This document shows positions 8,247-15,675 of a stretch of DNA of 36,316 nucleotides, one piece after another; position 1 is the first letter of the stretch; the number at the start of each line of letters is the position of its first letter. The stretch is from a virus, in the IMG/VR virus record IMGVR_UViG_3300025138_000133, positions 1-36,316 of that record. One strand, given 5' to 3'. The notes under the pieces are model-generated. The model worked only from the letters and a program-made list of their open reading frames with translations, did not search any database and was not told the DNA's origin. The position numbers and the translations under genes were made by a program.

Positions 8247-11200
8247 ATGGCTAAAATAAAAAACACAACCGCTTACCCAACAGTAACGCCATCTACAAAT
8301 GATTTAATAATTGGTACTGACGTTAGTGATAACAATAAGACGGTTACTTTTACGGTTAGCTCAATAGGAGGAGGTGCAGGTGTCAATCAAGATTTAAATT
8401 CTGTATTAGGCGTGGGGAATACCTCACTGCTTAATATTGAGTTGAATGGTACCGCATCAGCATTAGGATCAAGTATATCTGCGATAGATATATTTCCAAC
8501 AACAATTTCGGCAGGAGGTTTAGGATCTGTAGGTACTGCGGGACAAGTTTTAAGTTCTACTGGAACTGGTATAGCTTGGATTGCTGCACCAGGAACAAAT
8601 CAGTCTTGGAACAACACTTTAGCTGTAAGTCCAATCGCAACAGCAAATCCTGAATTAACAGGAACATTTACAATACGAACAAATGGAGGTTTATCCTTAG
8701 AAGGAAATTCAACTTTATCTGTTAAAGGTACCTCTGTATTTTATAACATTGTAACTTTAAGTGATGGTGTTGATTTAAAAGTTAGCGATCAGTCACAGAT
8801 AGGTATAGATGATGGAACAGGAACTTACGTTTATGGTACTACTGGACAGTTTTTAAGTGCAACAGCTACAGGACTTGCTTGGTCAAGCGGGACTACTATT
8901 ACAAAGCCAACCTTACAAGAAGTTGTAAATGCTGGTAATACTTTATTAAATAGTAGTATAATTTTTACAGGAACTGGTGGAATTACATTAAGTGGAACTA
9001 ATACAATAACAGGACAAGGAGTTATAAATTTTAATGGTAATGGAACGCCAACAGCTTCAGCAACACAAGGAAGATTAATAATAAGCCAAGGAGCAATTAG
9101 TTTAACGGGGGCTAATAGCGAAATAAAACTATTTGGTAGTTCAGGAACTGCTGGTCAGGCTTTAGTTTCTAATGGGCCTTTTATAACTCCTACATGGCAA
9201 ACAGTAGCTGGATCAAGTGCTAATTTGCAACAAATTTTAGATAATGGAAATACAGCAACACAAAATATAAACTTAACTGGAGATATAAATTTAGATGGGG
9301 GAGGTTTAAAGTTAGGATCTAATGGCTTTATAGAGCTAAACGGTAACAGAGGAACTTTAGGGCAAGTTTTAATTTCAGGAGGCCCAGGAGGTTTTCCTAC
9401 ATGGGGAGCTGGTGGAAGTGGAGTTACAAGTATAGATGTTGTAGACACTACATATTTAGATATGACAGTTGATAGTTCTATTGCAGCTGTACCTAAATTA
9501 AAAACAGAGTTAATTACTACTGGCACGGTATCTACAGGCCCAGGAGGATTAACAACAGCTTTTTATGACAACAACACTACAGGAACAAATTATGCGGTTG
9601 GAAGTAATTTATCTACGGTAGCAACAACTGGATCTGGCTCTGGTATAGTAGTCAATATAACAAACACAACCGCTGGTAGTGTGGTTTTAGCAGACTTATC
9701 ATTTAATTCAGGAGGTTCAGGGTACGCAGCTGGAGATTTATTTCAAGTAATACAAGCTGGCTCTGATAACAATTTAATTATTGAAGTAGATGGAATAGCT
9801 ACAGGAACCTATTATGATCAAACAGGTAGATTTTCAACTCCTAAAGGAGCTGACTGGGATTTAGCTGTAACTAATGCGGGGAACCTAATAACTGTAACAA
9901 ATTCAGATGGAACAAATTCTAGTTCGTTTACATTACAAGGAGGCGGCGGTGCGGTATTTACTAACGCAGGAAATAATAATATAGAACTATCTTTCAGTGG
10001 TTCTGGAACAGGAACAGTTCAAAGTATTAGTTTAACTGATTCAACAGGATCGGCAGGAACTGCAATTACAAGCTCAGGTACCTTTACTTTTGCAGAGCAG
10101 GCTGCAACTGCTACTTATTTAAGAACAACATCTGCCGTAACAGGTACGTCTATAAAATTATCTACTGAAACACCAACTATTCAAGTTGTGGCAACAAAAG
10201 GCGGTACATTACTTGATAAAGCATTAACTATTCAAAACTCAAACGGAACAACAAATAATTCATTTGTATTAGGAACAACAGCCGCACCATCAGTAGCAAC
10301 CGCTGGTCAAGTATTAGCTTTTAATAGCACAGGTGGTGGGTATATGGAATGGGTAGCACAAGCAGCAGGGGGTAATATGACTTCTTGGAATATTGATGGA
10401 GATACTGGCGGCCCTGGAACAGTTGCTGACGGAGAAACAGTAAATATAGTTGGCGGTAACGGTATTAGTACGGCAAGTACTCCAGGAACTAGAACAATAA
10501 CTATTACTAATACAGGAGTTTCACAAGTAAATGGTTTGGGAGGAAGCATTACATTAAGCGGAAGTGCTAACACAACCGTAGGAGTAAAGGCGGTGTTAAC
10601 AGCTACTATTACTACGGCAGGAGCAGGATATGTGGCTAATAATTACTATCCAACTACTAAAGTTTCTTCTGTTATTGGAACTGCCGCAGGCGTAATAGTT
10701 AGAGTTACCAGCGTTAGTGCAACAGGAGGAATTACTGGGGTATCAATCTATGGTGGAGGAAAAGATTGGACAATAGGAGATATTTTTTCTGTAAACTTTG
10801 GAACCTCAACAGCTACTATAACCGTAGCCTCGGTTAGTGCAGTAGGAACAATAACCGCAACAACCTGGAGAGGATTGTCAGGTGTAGATGTAAGTTCTTC
10901 AAGTAATTATAAAATAAGAAATATTGGTCGTTTTGAAAACGATTTAACTTTGTATTCTAGTAGTATTAATGAGGTGGTATCAACAGGGGCTTCAGCTACT
11001 TTTACTGGATCATTTATTTCAGTAGGTACTAGTGCTTTAACAACAACACCTATTAATGGAATAACTATTCTGGATAACACAGGTGAAGATCTTGGTTTAA
11101 TTTCAAGAGCATCTGATACCAATATAAAAATAGGATCGTATGCAGCTGGTTGGGATTATTCTAATGCGGCTTGTATTAATAATATAGGAATAGGAGATAA

Positions 11201-12236
11201 CACTAATTCGGCTCTAACTACAGGATTTAAAAATATAGCTATAGGGGAAAACGCAAACAGTGCGAATGACACAGGAACTAACAATATAGCTATTGGTGGA
11301 GACACACTTAAGATTTCTGCTGGTGGAAGTAGTAATATTGTTATAGGAAGTTTAGCGGGAAGAGATGCAATACCAGTTGGCGACATCTTAATAGGTAGTA
11401 ATGCGGGTAGGAATTTAGGTAATAGCACAGGACTTCCTACTAATGTTGACATGCAATTAAGAGTTGCAATAGGTAATAGTGCTATGATTGGAGACGCTAC
11501 TCATAAGCATGAGCATAATCTAGGTGACGTTGCTATAGGTGATAGAGCCAAACAATATAAGGCATCAACTGCTAATGGAGTTAATGAAGGAGGTGGTGTT
11601 TATATAGGTCAACTTGCGGCTCAAGGTTATAACAATTTCCGTTCAAGTGGCAATAGTGCATATCATGTTTGTATAGGGTATAATGCGATGGGTTTTGGAG
11701 GGGCAAGTGCAAGAGAGGGTCAAATAGCTATAGGGCGTGCAGCTTCTATAGGTAGTCAGACTGTAGAAACCCAAACATACAACACATCAACAAAAGGAAT
11801 TGCTATAGGTGTTGAAGCTGAAGGTGACGCTACTGATCATCCTAATATAACTAGGTCAGGCGTAGGAAATATAGCAATAGGATATCAATCCGCAGGAATA
11901 ACTGGATCAACAATAAGCGGAGGAACGATTGCTGTTGGTACTCGCTCACTTGCTGAAGGCTCAAACTCTATTGCAATAGGTACAGGTGCAACAGCTGGAG
12001 ACTCAGGGGGAGCAAAAGACAATGGTATTGCTATTGGTAAAGATGCTTCATCTAAATTTGTAGGAGGAGTAGCACTAGGAACAGGAGCCACCACTACAGA
12101 TGCAAATCAGCTTGCTATTGGTTCTTCTACAAATGCTGTAGGTACAGTGACTGTTGCAACTCCAGCAATAACAACAACAACATGGACAGTAAAAATAAAC
12201 GGAGTAGATTATAAAATTCCTATGTATGCTGCATAA
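8247..12236 (+). CDS. Giant tail fibre with YadA-like head repeats
   Basis: 1329-aa fibre, the second-longest complete gene here. The N-terminal attachment segment (MAKIKNTTAYP, DLIIGTDV, TVTFTVSSI) resembles that of the 240-aa protein. The middle has LxEVVNAGN/LQQILDNGN fibre motifs, and two GSGYAAGD/GAGYVANN modules (about 9613-9800 and 10591-10860). One GDSG module lies at about 10375-10530. From about 11173 the protein turns into repeated NNIAIG, VAIG and IAIGxxA units, about 14 residues apart. This is the left-handed beta-roll pattern of YadA-type trimeric adhesin heads. It ends with TWTVKINGVDYKIPMYAA, a frequent fibre terminus. Likely role: adhesion to the host surface. Confidence 0.8.
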   Translation: MAKIKNTTAYPTVTPSTNDLIIGTDVSDNNKTVTFTVSSIGGGAGVNQDLNSVLGVGNTSLLNIELNGTASALGSSISAIDIFPTTISAGGLGSVGTAGQVLSSTGTGIAWIAAPGTNQSWNNTLAVSPIATANPELTGTFTIRTNGGLSLEGNSTLSVKGTSVFYNIVTLSDGVDLKVSDQSQIGIDDGTGTYVYGTTGQFLSATATGLAWSSGTTITKPTLQEVVNAGNTLLNSSIIFTGTGGITLSGTNTITGQGVINFNGNGTPTASATQGRLIISQGAISLTGANSEIKLFGSSGTAGQALVSNGPFITPTWQTVAGSSANLQQILDNGNTATQNINLTGDINLDGGGLKLGSNGFIELNGNRGTLGQVLISGGPGGFPTWGAGGSGVTSIDVVDTTYLDMTVDSSIAAVPKLKTELITTGTVSTGPGGLTTAFYDNNTTGTNYAVGSNLSTVATTGSGSGIVVNITNTTAGSVVLADLSFNSGGSGYAAGDLFQVIQAGSDNNLIIEVDGIATGTYYDQTGRFSTPKGADWDLAVTNAGNLITVTNSDGTNSSSFTLQGGGGAVFTNAGNNNIELSFSGSGTGTVQSISLTDSTGSAGTAITSSGTFTFAEQAATATYLRTTSAVTGTSIKLSTETPTIQVVATKGGTLLDKALTIQNSNGTTNNSFVLGTTAAPSVATAGQVLAFNSTGGGYMEWVAQAAGGNMTSWNIDGDTGGPGTVADGETVNIVGGNGISTASTPGTRTITITNTGVSQVNGLGGSITLSGSANTTVGVKAVLTATITTAGAGYVANNYYPTTKVSSVIGTAAGVIVRVTSVSATGGITGVSIYGGGKDWTIGDIFSVNFGTSTATITVASVSAVGTITATTWRGLSGVDVSSSSNYKIRNIGRFENDLTLYSSSINEVVSTGASATFTGSFISVGTSALTTTPINGITILDNTGEDLGLISRASDTNIKIGSYAAGWDYSNAACINNIGIGDNTNSALTTGFKNIAIGENANSANDTGTNNIAIGGDTLKISAGGSSNIVIGSLAGRDAIPVGDILIGSNAGRNLGNSTGLPTNVDMQLRVAIGNSAMIGDATHKHEHNLGDVAIGDRAKQYKASTANGVNEGGGVYIGQLAAQGYNNFRSSGNSAYHVCIGYNAMGFGGASAREGQIAIGRAASIGSQTVETQTYNTSTKGIAIGVEAEGDATDHPNITRSGVGNIAIGYQSAGITGSTISGGTIAVGTRSLAEGSNSIAIGTGATAGDSGGAKDNGIAIGKDASSKFVGGVALGTGATTTDANQLAIGSSTNAVGTVTVATPAITTTTWTVKINGVDYKIPMYAA
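11173..12150 (+). repeat. YadA-head-like IAIG repeats
   Basis: At least a dozen IAIG/VAIG/VIGS-type units in the C-terminal quarter of the 1329-aa fibre, several preceded by NN or KN. In YadA-type adhesins each unit is one turn of a trimeric beta-roll that binds host matrix. The spacer regions vary in length and include one His-rich insert (THKHEHN). Confidence 0.75.
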
Positions 12237-12247
12237 AATTAAATTAA

Positions 12248-12385
12248 ATGAAAGTAGAATTAAATGAAGAGTCTATTAAAAATATTAACCGACTATTACA
12301 ATCTTTACCAATTAGCACTTTAGCTATAGTAGAAGAAATAACAGTTGAGATTAATAAAGGTTTAGTAGAAGATAAAATAAAATAA
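12248..12385 (+). CDS. Hypothetical 45-aa protein
   Basis: Small ORF between the giant fibre and the 74-aa gene: 45 codons, ATG at 12248, TAA at 12383. The product starts MKVELNEESIKNINRLLQSL and ends GLVEDKIK; one amphipathic helix is likely. The A/T-rich leader (AAATTAAATTAA) matches other starts in the window, and the next ATG follows after one base. It fills an otherwise empty gap in frame. No function recognised. Confidence 0.5.
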   Translation: MKVELNEESIKNINRLLQSLPISTLAIVEEITVEINKGLVEDKIK

Positions 12386-12386
12386 A

Positions 12387-12611
12387 ATGGATATTAGAAA
12401 AATTTCCATTGGTTCAGATTATAAATCTGGATCAATGCATTATATAGTTAATCAGTCTGTCCTGGGTGGGGAATACAAAATACACTTAATACAAGCAAAC
12501 GAATCATCTCAATCTTACAAACTCTGGGTTATAAAAAACGAAGAGGTTTTGATATGGAAAGAGTTTTTATATACGCTTCCAATTACTTTAGAATATAATA
12601 TAAACTTTTAA
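12387..12611 (+). CDS. Hypothetical 74-aa protein upstream of terminase
   Basis: 74-aa protein starting MDIRKISIGSDYKSGSMHY and ending LPITLEYNINF, probably beta-rich. I recall proteins beginning MDIRKISIGxDYK near the packaging genes of Bacteroidota phages, without known function; this is memory, not a search. It is packed tightly: one base after the preceding stop, and its own stop shares a base with the next ATG (TAATG). A role in packaging or head assembly is possible from position only. Confidence 0.6.
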   Translation: MDIRKISIGSDYKSGSMHYIVNQSVLGGEYKIHLIQANESSQSYKLWVIKNEEVLIWKEFLYTLPITLEYNINF

Positions 12612-13180
12612 TGAGGGCCTTACATTCCTTTATTGTAGAGCCTGTAAACAACAGAAGATACAATAATATATTAGAATTTGATAAGGCAGATTTTGTTACA
12701 AGTGTGTCTGAAGAAGACCATACGGTTTCAAATAGATTTGCAAAAGTAGTTTCTTTACCACTGTACTATGAAGGAGAAATAGAAATAGGAGATATACTAT
12801 TAGTTCATCATAATGTGTTTAAGTTTTATAACGATATGTATGGAAGAAGAAAAAGCGGTAAAAGTTATTTTAAAGATAATTTATTTTTTATAGAAGATGA
12901 TCAATATTTTTTATACAACCACAATAAAAAGTGGACTGCACCAGGGAAATATTGTTTTATAAAACCCTTAGAGGTAAAAGATTCTTTTTTAAAAAAAAGC
13001 GGTAAATACGAACCTTTACAAGGAACTATAAAATATTCTAACAAACAATTAGAAAGTCTAGGAGTTAAAGAAAATGACATAGTTGTTTTTGAGCCTGACA
13101 GCGAATATGAATTTAAAGTAGACGGTGAGATTTTGTATAGAATGTTTACGAATAATATAACAACAATACTTAATGAATAA
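12611..13180 (+). CDS. GroES-like (co-chaperonin fold) protein, putative
   Basis: 189-aa protein that I read as two related beta-modules. N-terminal half: FIVEPV, RFAKVVSLPLYYEGEIEIGD, then ILLVHHNVFKFYNDMYG. C-terminal half: CFIKPLEV, GTIKYS, VKENDIVVFEPDSEYEFKVD, LYRMFTNNITTIL. The end follows the GroES order: GDIVxF, then a loop, then a xGExLyxMxxxDIxAIl strand pair. Phages such as T4 (gp31) encode co-chaperonins needed to fold their capsid protein, and this gene lies in the packaging/head operon. The homology is my inference; the canonical mobile loop is not obvious. It overlaps the next gene by 8 nt. Confidence 0.45.
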   Translation: MRALHSFIVEPVNNRRYNNILEFDKADFVTSVSEEDHTVSNRFAKVVSLPLYYEGEIEIGDILLVHHNVFKFYNDMYGRRKSGKSYFKDNLFFIEDDQYFLYNHNKKWTAPGKYCFIKPLEVKDSFLKKSGKYEPLQGTIKYSNKQLESLGVKENDIVVFEPDSEYEFKVDGEILYRMFTNNITTILNE

Positions 13181-13451
13181 TAAAGAATTAAGATTTCAAA
13201 TTATTAGTGCTGGAGAAAAAGCTGTAGCCCAATTAATTAAAGTAGCAAAAGAAGATATTATTAAGTATGATGCTGATGATCAGTTAGCGGCTGACAAATT
13301 AAAAAACGCTGCGGCAACAAAAAAATTATGCATTATGGATGCTTTTGAAATATTAAAAAGAATAGAAGAAGAAAAAAACTTATTAGAAGGAATAGTAGTA
13401 GAAAATAAATCATCAACACCAAAGGGATTTGCAGAATCAAGATCAAAATAA
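13173..13451 (+). CDS. Hypothetical 92-aa protein, possible small terminase-like
   Basis: 92-aa helical, charged protein directly before the large terminase, overlapping the upstream gene by 8 nt and the terminase by 23 nt. Residues 1-80 alternate hydrophobic and charged positions (AGEKAVAQLIKVAKEDIIKY, KLKNAAATKKLCIMDAFEIL). Position is typical of a small terminase subunit, but no helix-turn-helix is clear and the protein is short. Its reading frame is +1 relative to the terminase, and the terminase start lies inside its 3' end, so translation of the two is probably coupled. Confidence 0.5.
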   Translation: MNNKELRFQIISAGEKAVAQLIKVAKEDIIKYDADDQLAADKLKNAAATKKLCIMDAFEILKRIEEEKNLLEGIVVENKSSTPKGFAESRSK

Positions 13452-15675
13452 ATTATATAAAATATTAAAAGATTATATACCTAAAGGTGTATTGTCTAAT
13501 AAAAACAGAGCTCGTACATGGTTGTATGGGTATAATGAAAAATATGATGTTGTTGTAATATCTAAAGACGGGACAGTTGGAGATGTATATGAAATTAGTA
13601 ATGTAAAAATTGCATTACCAAAAACTCCTAAAAATTTTGTAAACGAAAAAAAAATTAAGTCAGAGCAAACCTGGTCACCTACTTTATTACCTAAGGTTTT
13701 AAAAAGAATACAAAGTATATTTCAATGGCACGAAGCTCCTTCTAATTTTAAAGCAGAATGGGTTGACTACATAGAGCAAGAGTTTGACAAAAGAGAGCAA
13801 GGACATTGGTTTAAAAATAATGGTATTCCTACTTATATAACTGGTACTCATTATATGTATTTACAATGGACTAAAATAGATATAGGTCATCCTGATTTTA
13901 GAGAAGCAAATAGATTGTTTTATATTTTTTGGGAGGCATCTAAGGCTGACAAAAGAAGCTTTGGTATGTGTTACTTAAAAATAAGGAGGTCTGGATTTTC
14001 TTTTATGAGTTCATGCGAAGGAGTAAATCAAGCTACTATAACAAGAGATGCTCGTATAGGTATACTTTCTAAAACAGGTGCTGATGCAAAAAAAATGTTT
14101 ACAGATAAAGTTGTTCCTATATCTAATAATTACCCGTTTTTTTTTAAACCCATTCAAGATGGTATGGATAAGCCTAAAACAGAATTAGCATATAGAGTTC
14201 CTGCATCTAAAATTACTAAAAAAAATATGTATGATATTGGAAGTGAGGAACTTGATGGCCTAGACACTACAATAGATTGGAAAAATACATCTGATAACTC
14301 TTATGATGGGGAGAAGTTGCAATACTTATTACACGACGAAAGCGGAAAATGGGAAAGGCCTGAAAATATTCTAAACAACTGGCGAGTAACTAAAACTTGT
14401 TTGAGGTTAGGAAGTAAGATTATAGGTAAATGCATGATGGGGTCTACTTCAAATGCATTAGACAAAGGAGGTAGTAATTTTAAAAAATTATTTGATGATT
14501 CTGATGCTTCAAAAAGAAATCAAAATGGTCAAACAAAATCTGGGTTATATAATTTATTTATTCCAATGGAATGGAATTTTGAAGGGTATATTGATAAGTA
14601 TGGAATGCCTGTTTTACATACTCCTGACAAACCGATAGTAGGTATTGACGGGGAAGATATAAAAACAGGAGCTATAAACTACTGGGAAAATGAGGTAAAT
14701 TCTTTAACTCAAGATGCAGATGCATTAAACGAATTTTACAGACAATTTCCACGAACAGAGTCTCATGCTTTTAGAGATGAGTCTCAACAGTCATTATTTA
14801 ATTTAACTAAAATATATCAGCAAATAGATTACAATGACTCTTTGATGCTAGGCCAACATACAACAAGAGGATCGTTTTCTTGGGAGAATGGTGTAAAAGA
14901 CACTAAGGTTATTTTTTACCCTAATAAAAGTGGAAGATTTTTAGTAACTTGGACACCAGGAATAAGTATGCAGAATAATGTTATTGTTCGTAACGGAGTT
15001 AAATATCCTGGAAATGAACATTTAGGAACTTTTGGTTGTGACTCTTATGACATTTCAGGCGTGGTTGTGGGTAAGGGGTCTAACGGTGCCCTACATGGTT
15101 TGACAAAATTTAATATGGATGATGCTCCTTCTAATCATTTTTTTTTAGAATACATAGCACGACCGCAAACAGCAGAAATATTTTTTGAAGAAGTTTTAAT
15201 GGCTTGTGTATTTTACGGAATGCCAATTTTATGTGAAAATAATAAACCTAGACTATTGTACCATTTTAAAAATAGAGGATATAGAGGATTTAGTATGAAT
15301 AGGCCAGACAAAAGATTTAATAAATTATCAAAAACAGAAAAAGAGTTAGGAGGAATACCTAACACCTCTACAGATGTTAAACAATCTCATGCGGCAGCTA
15401 TAGAGTCGTATATAGAAAAGTATATAGGTTTAGATTTTGAAGGAGACTACAGAGAGAAAGATTTAATGGGAGATATGTTTTTTCAAAGAACATTAGAGGA
15501 TTGGGCAAAGTTTGATATTAATAATAGAACAAGGTTTGACGCTGCAATAAGTTCGGGTTTAGCAATCATGGCTAATCAAAAGCACTTATACACACCTACT
15601 AAACAAAATTCAAAAATAAGTATTAACTTTGCAAGATATAATAATAAGAGTAGAATAAGTGAAATAATAAGATAA
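13429..15675 (+). CDS. terL: Terminase large subunit (packaging ATPase/nuclease)
   Basis: 748-aa DNA-packaging motor. N-terminal ATPase: a deviant Walker A, KIRRSGFSF (residues 184-192), and Walker B LLHDE (300-304) with catalytic Glu304. C-terminal RNase H-like nuclease: Asp538 (FGCDSYD), Glu603 (ILCENN) and Asp704 (RFDAAISSG). GTHYMYLQWTKIDIG and FGMCYLKIRRSGFSF match my recollection of TerL from crAss-like and related Bacteroidota phages. It cuts concatemers and threads DNA through the portal, encoded next. Start: the frame is closed by TAG at 13399 and has no ATG or GTG before Met143, so TTG at 13429 is the best start, 23 nt inside the preceding gene. Its stop overlaps the portal start (TAATG). 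Confidence 0.93.
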   Translation: MQNQDQNKLYKILKDYIPKGVLSNKNRARTWLYGYNEKYDVVVISKDGTVGDVYEISNVKIALPKTPKNFVNEKKIKSEQTWSPTLLPKVLKRIQSIFQWHEAPSNFKAEWVDYIEQEFDKREQGHWFKNNGIPTYITGTHYMYLQWTKIDIGHPDFREANRLFYIFWEASKADKRSFGMCYLKIRRSGFSFMSSCEGVNQATITRDARIGILSKTGADAKKMFTDKVVPISNNYPFFFKPIQDGMDKPKTELAYRVPASKITKKNMYDIGSEELDGLDTTIDWKNTSDNSYDGEKLQYLLHDESGKWERPENILNNWRVTKTCLRLGSKIIGKCMMGSTSNALDKGGSNFKKLFDDSDASKRNQNGQTKSGLYNLFIPMEWNFEGYIDKYGMPVLHTPDKPIVGIDGEDIKTGAINYWENEVNSLTQDADALNEFYRQFPRTESHAFRDESQQSLFNLTKIYQQIDYNDSLMLGQHTTRGSFSWENGVKDTKVIFYPNKSGRFLVTWTPGISMQNNVIVRNGVKYPGNEHLGTFGCDSYDISGVVVGKGSNGALHGLTKFNMDDAPSNHFFLEYIARPQTAEIFFEEVLMACVFYGMPILCENNKPRLLYHFKNRGYRGFSMNRPDKRFNKLSKTEKELGGIPNTSTDVKQSHAAAIESYIEKYIGLDFEGDYREKDLMGDMFFQRTLEDWAKFDINNRTRFDAAISSGLAIMANQKHLYTPTKQNSKISINFARYNNKSRISEIIR

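Noticed and set aside
9155-9526. Minus-strand ORF of 123 aa opposite the 1329-aa fibre
   Set aside because: Same antisense effect; the product is low-complexity Pro/Ser/Leu without family features.
11156-11452. Minus-strand ORF of 98 aa opposite the YadA-like repeats
   Set aside because: Mirror of the IAIG repeat; its periodic Ile/Leu/Pro pattern follows from the + strand codons.
1795-12236. Diversity-generating retroelement variable region in the fibre genes
   Set aside because: No reverse transcriptase, template repeat or adenine-biased repeat pair; the repeats diverge synonymously and not at adenines.
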